From: Sipunculus nudus
Lineage: Eukaryota; Annelida; Sipuncula; Golfingiida; Sipunculidae
DNA length: 64,000 nt
Assembly (NCBI GenBank): GCA_026874595.1
Contig: CM049318.1
Span: 12,817,241-12,881,240, forward strand
Direction of reading: 5' to 3'
The notes under the pieces were generated by a model that worked only from the letters and a program-made list of their open reading frames with translations, was not told the origin of the DNA and did no database searches. Below, piece by piece: positions 46,340-58,786 of this stretch. A program made the position numbers and the translations under genes. Positions within the stretch are counted from its first letter, which is position 1; every line of letters begins with the position of its first letter.

Positions 46340-49300
46340 AAAAATAAACTGGTTCCAAATAATTTCGGTGTCACGATAACACGATAACAAGCAACATCAA
46401 ATAAAAGAAGGGCACCAGCCTATTAATGACCGGAAAATATTTGAAATGGTACAATATGGGGGCGATAGAAATTGAGTCTACCAGTCCTATTTTCTTTTAT
46501 TAATTTGGGCAATCTCCACCAGAGGTCACACCGCACCACATTTCGCTGAAATAACTTCTCTTCTATTTTCATTTTCGAATTCACTTGATTCAAGGATTTG
46601 TAGAATATTGGGAAGTATTATAGAAAGGTCCGTCTTATGCTTGTCTTCTTTTATTATTTTAACAGCGCTACATCCGTGCTTACTAAGCTGCTGTTGTGTA
46701 ATTTTACTTTTTAAAACATTTTGGGATGAAGTGAAGTAGGCTAAAGTAGATCAAATGTGTGTTCTTCAAGTCAGCCAGTACCCATTCACGTGACGTCACG
46801 GCTATTCAAAGAGAATAGCGTAAGGTTAAAGGTCGATTGTAGAGAGTGAGCGAGTTCCTGACGTTCAACAATCAACTTGTCCATCAGTCATAGTCTAAAT
46901 TACATTTTATTATTCTTAAACAGATCATGTAAGAAATTAATAGTCAAAATTAGTCATAAATATCATCAAGTTATGTTATTATAAAATATGTTTTAAAATT
47001 GGTTATTAAATATTTTATTATTTGCGAGTTCTCACAAATGGTCAATGCCGGTGATATGTTTTCAGTTTTGGTCAGTTCCTGTAAAAAGTCGAGCCCTGAA
47101 AATATTAAAAACATTAAAAATAGTAAAAAGTGTCCTGTTGTATTGGCCTTGAATATTCTCTCCTCAAGCGGAAGGCAAATGTAGAACGAATGATCGTCTA
47201 GTTCCTGTTATAGATGACGTCCCAAAGGTTGTGTGCTATCCACTGCCTTGGTCAAGCTGGAGAACATCTTAAAGAGATTTTATTTTTCAGCATAGTGTTG
47301 GTCTTCCTCTGCCAACTTCCCCCGGCCGTGCATACTGTATGCAGCGGAGTGTAGTTCGGGCCTCCTGACTCTTCAGCTGCCCTCCCAAAAAACTGATTTT
47401 CTGGAACTGAATTACTTGCCATATTGAAAGGCTATGAAGACATTCCGTTTATCTTCAGGAATTTATGTAATTCCCTGAAACCATTCCTGGCTCCTTATCT
47501 AAAGTTCTTGAATGTTCTTAATATTAATAGCGTAAGGCGTTTTTTGTAATTTTCCGTATATCCTCTGATACCACCGTACGGATTGCCGTGATTTTCGACA
47601 TACATATGCTCCGGGTTTGTCCGAAGAGATTCAACCCCCCTTTATTGCCATATTTACGTATTACTTTTATAATTAACAATTTTAATATTTGCTCCCCCGC
47701 TGGCACCTCTTTTCGTTCTGTCTTCGGGGTAGGTAACACAAAGGCCATATAGTGTGTGTCGGCGGGACAGAGATTCCACCACTTTTATTTGCAATATTTG
47801 CGTTACATGTGAAATTATAACGTGGCAGAGATGAAATCAATCACATTCACATCAGGTTTGGGTCAAGGATATGTGCTGAAGTACAAAATTTCTATTTTTT
47901 TGCCCTTTCCTTGTACTTAGACTAGTCAGTATGCCCAGCTGGCAAATGGACCAAAATGCTTGAAAATGGTTGGCACTATAAACCAAGCACACAACATGTT
48001 ACGGTTACATACTGACTATGCACTCACGGTTTTTAAAAAAGAAATTATATCAGCCTACAGTATTACATGTATTTGGACCATCGGTTTACCAATGTATTTT
48101 GCATCACATTAAGAAGTTATGAGACTGTGTCTACCCTTGTAAATTCACTAGCTCTCCGTCAGAAGGGAATTGAATTCGTTAAAAAAGTAAATATAATCAA
48201 ATGAGATCCTGACATACAGATTAACTTCGATACATACAATACATGTCCATTGTCCTATTGTCCCGTACCATATTACATTTTTAATGTACTTAGTTCTAAT
48301 ATTAATTGTGCTTTCTGAATATATTACATATTTTAAGAATATAAACTGATCTGATCACTAAGCTGGTCTAGTTAACTTATAACAAAATTCATTATATGGT
48401 TCGGTTTGATAAGAGAAAGCGTGTCCACCCATCTGACAAGAGATTAAGTTGAAACCATCATAATAACAAGGATCATTTATTCGCCCCTGCTCTGATAAGA
48501 GAAAAATTATCCAAAAACATGACAGGAGATGAATTGATACCATGATAAAAATTGTAATCGGGACCAGGAAGAAACATGCAACTGTATGCTGCAGTGTCAA
48601 TTGTGTCGCTACTATCTATTATCCTTGTTAAATTTGTATCAGTATGTTATTTCTTACATTCTTACATTTTTTACATTCATTCATTTCTCATTCCTCCTTT
48701 ATGAGAGTAGAACCCCTGTCCAATAAAGAAAGAGCAGATTTTCCCAATCATGTATGACTTAAAATAATAAAAAAAAAAAAAAAATAACAGTCGATTAACT
48801 CTGCTTATGTTTGAAATGCAGATAAATATAAAGTCGCAATAACTGAATCATCATAGACCAAAGACATTCATGCAAAGATTGGCTTAGGCAGTTTTTACAC
48901 TGCCTTGTCCGTGTCCACATAAAAGATTTAATATTGGATAGCAACAAACTGGTCCCCATTTCCTGGATAAGAACCTAGACCTTACGTAACAAACCTTCGG
49001 GTATTATATAGCTGCTTCTACACCAAACGCTTGAGACAAAACTCTTCGTGTTCCTCACAATTTCTACTAAATTCTTTCTGGACATTATATAAGTTCAGTA
49101 TTGAATGTGATGGTATTCGCCATATAATATTCTGATAAGTCACCACCGGCAACAATGCGAAATAATGTGAAACACAGGATTCTTACCAAGACACCGTGTT
49201 TGTCTGACGTTAAATAACTTTTTCTGAAGACTTATTGGTGCATGTTCTTCATGGATAACCGAGACAAGGGACACTCGCATTCGACAGTTCAGCCTTGCGT

Positions 49301-49533
49301 GAAACCATCGTGCGGACTATAGGAAGTATCCTAGCTTGGATGTAAGGCCACAATACTGGAACATTGCCTTAAGCATGGTTCGAATTTTGTTCACTGACAA
49401 AATTGTCAGCCAAGGCACGATTGATTGAATTTTTATAACAACTGTAGGCTCGGTTTCATTTAGTAATCCAGATGTGGAAGAGGACTTTTGTCTGCGTTGA
49501 CATGGTGACAGCCTGTATTCTCGTATGAGTCTG
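46340..49533. other. WDR12 promoter side and intergenic region
   Basis: CpG content is higher near 46340-46900 and 47200-47350. No second gene was recognised. The open frames at 46999-47184 and 47524-47748 lack recognisable features. Confidence 0.5.
46787..46798. promoter_or_regulatory. Overlapping E-box and CRE upstream of WDR12
   Basis: CACGTGACGTCA: a canonical E-box (CACGTG, 46787-46792) overlaps a perfect cAMP-response element (TGACGTCA, 46791-46798), about 450 bp upstream of the WDR12 ATG. Myc/Max-type E-boxes are established in ribosome-biogenesis gene promoters; function here is inferred. Confidence 0.45.
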
Positions 49534-51250
49534 AAGTTTAATTGTATCCGCCAAAACAGAGTTTTGCGGATACTATGTTTTCAGCTGCACGCCGCCGCCG
49601 CCGCCGCCGCGTAGGTGTCCGGAGAACTCCTCTGTAACCGCTGGGCGGAATTTTCCGAAACCCGGGATTATGTTCGGGTCACATGTGAACTGCTGCGCCC
49701 CGATTTTGTTTTGACCTCTGACCTTTCCTCTGCGCTCTGCGTCCGTTTGTGCGTCTGTTTCCACACATAAACCCACATATCTCGGGAACCGTTTGACCGA
49801 TCAGGAAATTTTTTTTTGCACAAATGTAGCCCTCGGAGAGCTTTATAACATACACCAAAAATGGTGGCGCCACCTGCAACCATGTTTGCACAGTGTCCAT
49901 CTGTTCGTCTGCCTTGGGTTAAAATCACTCATATCTCTGCAGTGACTTGACTAATTCACCTGAAATTCGGCATGCGTAAACATCCTGGATAGCTTTTCTG
50001 ATTTTATGACAGGTGGCGCCACCTACATTCACGTTTACGCTGCAGACATCCAAGCTCATATCTTGGGAACCGTTTGACCGATCAGGAAAATTCATTTGCA
50101 CAAATGTAGCCCTTGGAGAGCTTTATAACATACACAAAAAATGGTGGCGCCACCTGCAACCATGTTTGCACAGTGTCCATCTGTTCGTCTGCCTTGGGTT
50201 AAAATCACTCATATCTCTGCAGTGACTTGACTAATTCACCTGAAATTTGGCATGCGTATACATCCTGGATAGCTTTTCTGATTTTATGACAGGTGGCGCC
50301 ACCTACATTCGCGTTTACGCTGCAGACATCAAAGCTCATATCTCGGGAACCGTTTGACCGATCAGGAAAATTCTTTTGCACAAATGTAGCCCTTGGAGAG
50401 CTTTATAACATACACCAAAAATGGTGGCGCTACCTGCAACCATGTTTGCACAGTGTCCATCTGTTCGTCTGCCTTGGGTTAAAATCACTCATATCTCTGC
50501 AGTGGTTTGACTAATTCACCTGAAATTCGGCATGCTTATACATCCTGGATAGCTTTTCTGATTTTATGACAGGTGGCGCCACCTACAATCAAGTTTACGC
50601 TGCAGAAATCCAAGCTCATATCTAGGGAACGGTTTGACCGATTGGGCCAAAATTTTGCATGTGTATAAATCTCATATAGCTCTTTATCATATGCAAAACT
50701 GGTGGCACCACCTGCAGCCATGTTTGCACAGCTCCCGTCTGTTTGTCTGCCATGGGATAAAATCACTCATATCTCGGCAGTGGTTTGACATATCTGCCTA
50801 AAATTTTGCAAGTTTATACATCCCCGACAGCTCTCTTGATTTTATGACAGGTGGCGCCACCTGCATTCTAGTTTATGCAGCAGATATCCAAGCTCATATC
50901 TTGGGAACTGTTTGACCGATTGGGCCAAAGTTTTGCATGTGTATAGTTCTCACAAAGCTCTTTATCATACGCTAAACTGGTGGCGCCACCTGCAACCCTT
51001 TTTTGCACAGCGTCCATCTGTTTGTCTGCCAAGGGCAAAAATCACTCATATACAATATAGTGGTTTGACTTGTCTGCCTTAAATTTTGCATATGTATACA
51101 ACTTGGACGGCTTTCTGGATTTTTTGGTAGGTAGCGCAACCTACATACACAATTTGGCTGCAGACATCCATGCTAATATGCAACACTTCACCCGTTCCAC
51201 TCTGATTTAGGCGGATACAAGTAGTCGCTTGTCGACTACCCGTATTCTAG
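49534..51250. mobile_element. Helentron-like non-autonomous element (HINE) with 280-bp tandem repeats
   Basis: Order: 5' subterminal repeat TTGTATCCGCC (49542-49552); a (GCC)n run (~49590-49610); about five 280-bp units (49769-51180); the inverted copy GGCGGATACAA (51210-51220); a hairpin GTAGTCG-cttgt-CGACTAC (51221-51239); then CTAG (51247-51250) followed by T. The similarity of the subterminal repeats extends to CAGAGT inside. Short subterminal inverted repeats, internal microsatellite and tandem repeats, and a 3' hairpin are the described layout of Helentron-associated elements. The exact 5' end is uncertain. Confidence 0.75.
49769..51180. repeat. 280-bp tandem repeat, ~5 units, with GGTGGCGCCACC palindromes
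   Basis: Markers such as AAGCTCATATCT recur at about 50049, 50329, 50609 and 50889, exactly 280 bp apart. Most units carry two 12-bp palindromes GGTGGCGCCACC. Sequence drifts from 5' to 3', the last unit being most diverged. Confidence 0.92.
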
Positions 51251-51568
51251 TTTCTCAATGGGAAACGTTCTCGCTGTTAACGGATCAGCAATACAATGAG
51301 CTTGGTAACAATTTACATAAAAATGTAAGGTCAGGTCTGCTATATAAATATTTAACTGACGGCGTACTACAGCACTCCCACGTGGACGGCAGTTAGTTGA
51401 ATGTTAAGAACGCTTTCATTTCTGTTTTCTTTACTGTACTGTAGGTGAATAACTCGGATGCTCAGTTTGCCATACATTAACCCATTAACCACACTTAACA
51501 TTTCAATGTGGTAACTATATGCCATTTTCATATACACACAGATATATATAAATATATATATATATGTA

Positions 51569-51722
51569 CAGTGGAATCTCCCAATAACGGACCCTGACAG
51601 GACCAGACATTTTGCCCGCTATTGAGAGGTGCCCTTAGTAGGGAGGTTATAGATTTCGGGACCTACTGTCAAGGGACTACCCGTAAGTGGCCGTAAATAG
51701 GTGCCCGTGAGGAGAAGTTGCA

Positions 51723-51725
<3 letters not shown>
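51569..51725. mobile_element. Short pogo/Tc1-type MITE between TA dinucleotides
   Basis: Ends CAGTGGAATCTCCC and the complement of CAGTGCAACTTCTCC, flanked by TA on both sides. The element is 157 bp and sits at the edge of a long (TA)n tract, consistent with TA target choice. Confidence 0.65.

Positions 51726-51778
<53 letters not shown>
51724..51778. repeat. (TA)n microsatellite
   Basis: About 26 TA repeats directly after the MITE. Confidence 0.9.
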
Positions 51779-51783
<5 letters not shown>

Positions 51784-53384
51784 ATTTTGTATATAGCTGT
51801 CACGTTTAAACTCATGGTAATTTAATATCATGGTGGCCACAGTAATATTCATGTATATTTATTATGCTTTTTCAATATATACAATGGATGTGTTTTATAT
51901 ACGATATGGAAAACATTACATAAAATTACATCTCCTTGATTTACAGCTATTCAAGATAAAGATGTTGACAAATAAGGCGAAAAAGTATACGTATATATAG
52001 TACACAGATAACCAACCAGTTATCAGTGGGTATTGGTGGTTATCAGGTCGATGCAGGAAGATGTTGAGCGTGAAATCAACCGAACATTGGCTCCACATGC
52101 ACATCCTGTCGGTCTGTCGCTGGCAGAGTTCTGAACAAGGTGAGTGTGCTCAGTGTGAATATATAGATAAACTTTGATTTATAAAAACAGTTGGTATTAA
52201 AAGCCCTTTAACATCAGGTTGCTTTCTTCAAGGCGGACTCCTATACAAATACCTTTATGCTGGAATGATGACCTTAAATGTTTGCAGTTCACATGATATA
52301 TGGGGCATTAACCAATAAAGCCTTGTGTAAAATGGTATAAAAATCTAAAGTCAGAGTATTGTATGATCAAGAATATTCAGGAATAAATTAAAAATAATAA
52401 ACTTATGTAAAAATATTTTCATATTCGCTTCGAGAATAAGTGAAAATAATGCTAGCTACTTGTTCGGGTATTAATGTCTGTCACTACTCTAAACTTTTGT
52501 TGACAATATACAAGATTAAAAGAAGTGTCAGAAAAGAAATTGGAAATGATTTCAACTTGTATATATGCCGTAATGTAGTGTGAAATATGCGTCTTCTTCA
52601 CCCCTAAACAGGCTCTTAAATACATATATCTGAATCATTTTATCACACTGGTTGAACTTTATGCTGTCTCCATATACATATAGGTTTAAATGATGAGAAA
52701 ATTATTTGATAGTATAACAGACATAACTGAAATTTAATTGAAAAACTCTACGCTTTATACGCCCTTTTAATAAATTATTGACCATGATGCACCAGACTTG
52801 AATGGAAAAAGAAAACTTTAATACTAGCTCTTCATACCCAGGCAAGGATATTTATTTATATTCAAGAAACCAAATATCTGTTAGGTTCATTTTAAATGCA
52901 AATTTACATGTAAACACAAATACCCGGACGTCCTTTAAAGGAGCCTGGAAACATTAGTTAAGGCAGTTATTCCATTATTCAGTCGCAAAGTAGTTTGTCT
53001 AATTATCGAAAAATCAAAATAATATTTGGTAGATTTAACTTAATACAGAACACCATTCATATTTCGATGATACTTTCCCTCCTGCACCCCAATTAACTCA
53101 GGTCTATATGGACAGTCCTTGTCATGTTGTCAATGAGAGAGCAAAGCCAAATAAATGTTGGTGTAAGTTTAACTCGTATAGGAAATTAATATTCTTTCCA
53201 TTATCAAACATTTATAATACAAAATTAAGCAAATATATTTTAACGCTTGTATCAAAACCCTCACTGATTTAAATTGTTAAAAAATATTCTCAAGGTCTTT
53301 GATTACACAGTTGCAATACCCCAATGCACCACTGACTGGAGAACATTCCACTATACTGACCATTCCAAAATCGGATCATGATTT
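51779..53384. other. Intergenic region upstream of the LTR element
   Basis: AT-rich. A stretch ending GAACAAG|GTGAGTG near 52140 looks like a splice donor, but no coding exon is convincing. Confidence 0.45.
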
Positions 53385-53840
53385 TGTTCCATATATCTGT
53401 TTATTATGCACCTGGCGTTCTGATTCGTGTAAGGCTGAAGTCCTGGGCGTTGCTACGCTAAGTGTACTTGTTGAACCCTGACGTGTAGAGACAGCCCTCG
53501 TTGTAGTCTAGAATTTTCGGGTCTGTTCGTGCGATATGGGCGCGTGTGTATTGTTGTGTTTGGAACGTTCGTGAATAGAAGTTTCTGGGCCTCGGGTGAA
53601 ACAGCTATAAATAGGGGCAGTGTTAAGAGTCGGCAGAGAGAAAAATACCAGCGGACACGGAAGAGTGTGACTTTCTCGTCAGTGTTTTTGGGACCTTTCC
53701 GATAATTGCAGAACTTACAGATCTTCTACGGACGTTTTACAAACTTTATTTACGGATTGTCTTCAGTTTGCCTTTCCGTAACAAAATTTGTGCTCGTCAC
53801 GATTACGTGATCTGTTGTTATTAGGTTCGGATCCGTAACA
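53385..53840 (+). repeat. 5' LTR
   Basis: 456 bp, starting TGTTCCATATATC and ending CGTAACA. It has a TATAAATA box at 53606-53613. It aligns along its length with the 3' LTR. Confidence 0.88.
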
Positions 53841-53846
53841 TAAAAT

Positions 53847-53864
53847 TGTGGGCTTGTCCGGGAG
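53847..53864 (+). other. Primer-binding site
   Basis: TGTGGGCTTGTCCGGGAG, 6 nt after the 5' LTR. It differs at about 3 of 18 positions from the tRNA-Pro primer-binding site known from gammaretroviruses, suggesting a tRNA-Pro-like primer. Confidence 0.6.
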
Positions 53865-54123
53865 GCTTAATAGTTTTGAAAATTTATTAGGCCTTGACCT
53901 AGACACACTGTTAACAATACATTATTTGCAAGCTTTATCTCAGTGTTTTTTTGTTATTGTTTTAACATTTTAACACGGCAGATTTCAAACCTGAGGCATT
54001 TGTTGAAGATCCCGACCTTAATCCACTTGAACAGTCGACATAAGAACAGTTGTTTCGTTTTGGACAACACTTTGGGCTAGGTGTGAAAAAGCTTTGAGAA
54101 AGCTTGATATCATTGCTAAAATC

Positions 54124-55030
54124 ATGCAAGATCTAGTTAGCAAAGGTTTAACTGAAGAGAGTGAAGTGGAAACCTAACAAAATGACAGCCTTGCTATGCA
54201 GTTAGAATTAAAAAAGTTAGAAATGCAACATGAGCTAGCAGTTAGACAAAAGAGAACATAGGGAAGAACATGAAAGGTTAAAACAGTTAGAATTAGAAAA
54301 AGAAAAACAAAGAGAAGAAAGAGAAAGACTAGAAAAAGAAAAAGAAATTGAGTTAAAACGACTGGAGTTAGAAAGTCTTAAGCTAGAACATAGTTTACAT
54401 GCTGCCCCAACTCACATTTTGATGTTACTAAACACATTAGACTTGCCCCACCTTTTCAAGAAAAAGAGGTTGATAAATGTTTCATACATTTTGAGAAGGT
54501 AGCTGAAAATTTAAAATGGTCTTAGGAAAATTGGACTCTGCTATTGCAAAGTGTATTGACTGGCAAGGCAAGAGAAATTTATATAGATCTTTCAGTAGAA
54601 GCCGCTGTTGACTATGGCCTGGTAAACGGTTAATCCTAAAAGGTTATGAATTAGTTCCGGAGGCTTACCGATAGAAATTCAGAAATTGGGAAAAGCGCAA
54701 AGATCAGATCTACGTAGAATTTGCTAGGAGTAAAGAGCAGTTCTTCGATCACTGGTGTAGTTCTAAAAATGTAATGAAAGATTATTACAATTTGCGCCAG
54801 TTGATTTTGCTTGAAGAATTAAGGGCTGCATTAACGCAGATGTTAAAACTTTTCTCGGTGAGAAAAGTCCTGAAACACATGACATTACTGCTGATGATTA
54901 TTCATTTACACATAAAAATGTCCTTTACTAACAAACCAAACCAGTCATTCACAAACAAGAATGTAAATCAGTATGGTCAAAAGAAGTTTAAGGCGCAGTC
55001 TCCCAGTACAAGTAGTCCTTATAGTTAAAA
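54124..55030 (+). pseudogene. gag: gag remnant
   Basis: Frames broken by stops carry a charged Leu/Glu/Lys coiled-coil-like region, then a capsid-like block (APPFQEKEVDKCFIHFEK, LLLQSVLTGKAREIY). This block type is typical of gag in this gypsy-like group. No intact gag frame remains. Confidence 0.75.
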
Positions 55031-55499
55031 AAAAGGCCATTGCTAAGAAAATCTGTAAACCTATGCCTAGCATAGTACAAGAGCCAAGCTCTTAATATGT
55101 AAAAAAAGGGGTACAACTCCTTTATTGAAAGTAAAAAATACTCTGAAACCACGAAGGCTAACGTGACGTCTGACTCCAAAGAAGAATCCGTAGCTTGCGG
55201 GGTAAAAATCTCATTTGATTCCTGCAAGGAATTTAATAAGGCTAGGTCCTTTCAAGACCCCTGCAAGGAGTATCCTCTAAATAAGGCTAAATCCTTTTAT
55301 GACTATTGCGAGAGTATTTCAAATGAAGCCAGGTCCTCTTATGACAAACAGAAGTTTGTTTCTGCTGAGAAAAATTCCTCTGTTGACCCGCATGAGGAGT
55401 TTGATTGTAATAAGGATGTAGATTTCTTTTGCGGCTCTGAAAAAGAGTTTATGATTGACAGTGTCATTGTCAGTTCTTTGTTTGATAACATGAGGTAAT

Positions 55500-55925
55500 A
55501 GATTATTCTCCTGACCCTGAAATGGAGTTATTTGAGCCATTCATACATGATGGTTTTTTATCACTTTCAGGAGATGTTTTAGATTCTACCCCTATTAGAA
55601 TTTTGAAGGACACTAGTTCAGGCCAAACTCTCATGTTAGCAAACACTTTGCCATTTTCTAATAGGTCTTTTACTGGTGCACATGCATTGTTAATGGTGTG
55701 TTTTCAGACAAGCACACTTCAGTTCCGATTAACGGTGTAAATTTAAAACCGGATCTGATTTTTGGGAATATTACTGCGGTGGGCATACGAACTACTTTAC
55801 CCTTTAAGCGAATTCAGTTACTACTAGGCAATGATGTTGCAGGTGACAAAGTACAGCCTGTACCAATAGTGACAGAAAACCGTCACTTGATCAGGACACT
55901 GGTTTGTATCCTTCATGTGCAGTAA
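55500..55925 (+). pseudogene. Aspartic protease remnant
   Basis: ILKDTSSGQTLMLANTLPF corresponds to the DTG-A active-site region, with Gly replaced by Ser. IQLLLGNDVAGDKV matches the second conserved block. The two blocks are in different frames. Confidence 0.7.
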
Positions 55926-56039
55926 CTAGATCTAAGGCAAAGAAAAACACACATGAGGATAATGGTCCAGATAATAACATTCTGAGAGTCACTAGTGACT
56001 CGTCTAACGACTCGCCCGTACAGGATGCAGCATTTTCAA

Positions 56040-57060
56040 GGTTAGAAATCATCGCGGAACAGCACAAGGACCCTGATATTTCATGTTTGTTTCCCAGGGC
56101 AGCTTCTAAAGAGGAACTGTCACAAACCCAGTTTGTTTCTAAGTTAAAAATGGAGTGCTTATGCGTAAATGGCGACCACCTGATGTATGAGCTAATGATG
56201 AGTGGGCCATCAAACATCAAATAGTAGTGCCCAAAAGCTATCGCAATGAAATTCTAAGCATAGCACATGAGGCTCCTTTGTCTGGCAATTTATAAATAAA
56301 ACTTATAAAGTTAGTAGACACTTCTATTAGCCTAATTTCAGGACAGATGTTGTACAATACTGTAAATCATGCCACAGATGCCCAGTGGTAGGCATGCCTA
56401 ATCAGAATTCTCCTAAAGCCCCACTTAGGCCTATTCCTGCTTTCGAGGAACCTTTTAGTAGGATTATTGTTGCTTTTGTTGGACCACTGCCCAAAACAAA
56501 ATCTGGACATGAATACTTGCTGACGATTATGTGCGCATCTACCAGGTTCCCTGAGGCAAAAAACAATTGCGCAAAATTAATGCCAAAAGTGTTGTCAAGG
56601 CTCTGACTAAGTTTTTTTTTACAATGTTTGGATTCCCAAAATCCGCCGAGTATGACCAAGAGTCTAATTTTATGTCTGGCTTATTCAAGCAAGTTATGCT
56701 TGAGCTAGGTATAAAACAGTACAGCTCTTCGCCATACCATCATGAAAGTTAGGGCGCCCTCGAGCGTTTTCACCAGATATTAAAAAACATGATTAGGACC
56801 TATTGTTTTTGCACAGAGAGAAAGACTGGGATGAAGGAATCCACCTATTGCTATTTGCCGTCAGAGAATCTTTTTAAGAGTCGTTGGGTTTCAGTCCATT
56901 TGAATTAGTTTTCGATCACTCTTTCGATCATTGTTGACAAGAAAGCCAGTGATTAAAATTACATACTGTTAACGCCAAATAGGCGTAAGAAAAAACAACT
57001 GTGCCTTGTTAACATGTTGAAACCATATTATGACAGAAATAGCACATCAGATGTTGTACA
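56040..57060 (+). pseudogene. Integrase remnant, located before RT
   Basis: Order: a zinc-finger region (CKSCHRCPVVG, ~56355), a core (EEPFSRIIVAFVGPLPKTKS), a second catalytic block (YDQESNF) and a third block (YHHES-stop-GALERF). The first catalytic Asp is replaced by Ala, the second Asp and the Glu remain, and a stop follows the Glu. Frames change several times. Confidence 0.82.
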
Positions 57061-57139
57061 TAATGTTACTGCAGTTAATTGTATAAAGACTGACCCTGAC
57101 CCAGTTAAAGTAGATACTGATTGTTAGTGTGATGTAGAC

Positions 57140-57330
57140 ATTTAGTGTGGAACAGTACTACTAAAAAACTCAGACGTGCTTATAACGACCTGGATGCTAA
57201 ACTGTCACACCTTACCGTACTGCAGCAACAAGACCTTAAGAACCGGCTGCAGAATTATGAACATTTGTTTAGTGACATTCCAACGCGGATTAACATATTG
57301 TGCCATGACGTCGAGGTTGAACAAACTTAG
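57140..57330 (+). pseudogene. N-terminal edge of the RT region, truncated
   Basis: LQNYEHLFSDIPTRI and CHDVEVEQT resemble the spacer that precedes RT in Gmr1-like elements (pattern LF-D-P-R------HD--V). It stops at 57328, and the polypurine tract follows within 60 nt, so RT and RNase H are deleted. Confidence 0.65.
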
Positions 57331-57380
57331 TGATTGTGATCGCAAAAGGAAGTTTTTAGAGAAAACTAACTTTTGCTTAC

Positions 57381-57391
57381 AGGAGGGGGAG
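57381..57391 (+). other. Polypurine tract
   Basis: AGGAGGGGGAG directly against the 3' LTR start, as needed for plus-strand priming. Confidence 0.8.
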
Positions 57392-57849
57392 TATTACATA
57401 TATCTGTTTATTATGCGCCTGGCGTTCTGATTCGTGTTAGGCTCAAGTCCAGGCGTTGCAATGGGAACCGTACTGGTTGAACCCTGGCGTGTAGAGACAC
57501 AGCGCTCATTGTAGTCTAGAATTTTCGGGTCTGTGCGTGCGTATTCGGCGCGTGTGTATTGTTGTGTTTGGAACATTCGTGAAAATTGAAGTTTCTGGGC
57601 TTCGGGTGAAACAGCTATAAATAGGGGCTGTGTTAAGCGTCGGCATAGATAAAAATACCAGCGGACACGGAAGAGTATGACTCTCTGGTCAGTGTTTTTT
57701 TTGTGGACCATGCCAATATTTGCAGAACTTACAGATCTTCTACGGACTTTATACAAACTTTATATACGGATTGTCTTCAGTTTGCCTTTCCGTAACAAAA
57801 TTTGTGCTCGTCACGTTTACGTGATCTGTTATTATTAGGTTACGTAACA
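57392..57849 (+). repeat. 3' LTR
   Basis: 458 bp, starting TATTACATATATC (first G mutated from TG) and ending CGTAACA. TATAAATA at 57616-57623. Confidence 0.88.
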
Positions 57850-58786
57850 ATTAAAAGTCCGCTGCCTTAAAAATATGACCTTTTCCAAGAATTGCCAATT
57901 GACTCGTTTGGTTTTCCGGTATAAACAATTTATTTACTTTTACATAGAATTTTTCCTTCTGATGTCATCTTGTGTCAACACAGGGCGCTGTCTTGTCGGT
58001 CAAACATATAACTTTTTTCATCAGGTAAGGCGACATGTGTTTATATTGTGAGGGTACTTAAAAAGTTGGCATACTTTTTTAACTTTTATTATCTACAAGT
58101 AAATAAATAAAATTAAGCTTTTTGTCAAGTGTGTGCCCTCAGTTTTTATTGCGTTTCAAGATTATTACCTTTCGCGATAGAACGGTACCACATTTAACAA
58201 AAGGTAAAATGCAAAAGTTACCTGCAACATTAAAGAGTTAGTGTATGTGTGGAATTTGCTTAAATTGTATCTGAGTAATTAAGACTGTGTCTGATATAGA
58301 TTCCCAAGTGATCCACTGAAAGAGTTGGTATGTGATATTGTATATTTTAAAGGATATAGTTTGAATGCATTCTTCAACTGCATGTCATCAATAATTTTAC
58401 TATATTTAAATTAAGAGGATACGATAGTAATTTCATTCTTTTCTTGGTTTTCTTTGTAGTATTTTATTTTATATGTTGTTTAGCCAGGTGTAATAGTGAT
58501 AACACCTTGTGTTCACACTCAACAAGTTCACATGCTATAGGTACTACTCTAAACAAATGTGATAGTTAAAATCGAATCTCTTAACACAAACAATGATAAG
58601 AAAGGTTTTACTTTTTTTGTTTTAGTAGTTGACATAAAGAATAAATTATTTGAAAAACTCAGAAAAATTCATTCTTCCTTGAAGTTGTTATATAACGTTC
58701 AAAATAGACACCAAGACCCTAAAATCGATCATAAAGCGTTATTTTGGTATCTACAGCTAGATTTGTGTGACATACACTGTTAAAAG
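57850..58786. other. Intergenic region
   Basis: AT-rich, nothing recognised. Confidence 0.5.

Larger units (their letters stand above)
53385..57849 (+). mobile_element. Decayed LTR retrotransposon, Ty3/gypsy superfamily with Gmr1-type order (gag-PR-IN-RT remnant)
   Basis: Two LTRs (53385-53840 and 57392-57849) with TGTT..GTAACA ends enclose gag, protease and integrase remnants and only the very start of the RT region. A primer-binding site follows the 5' LTR and a polypurine tract abuts the 3' LTR. Flanking ATTT and ATTA may be a decayed target-site duplication. All frames carry stops and shifts. RT and RNase H are missing. By eye the LTRs differ at about one base in ten, so the insertion is old. 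Confidence 0.88.
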
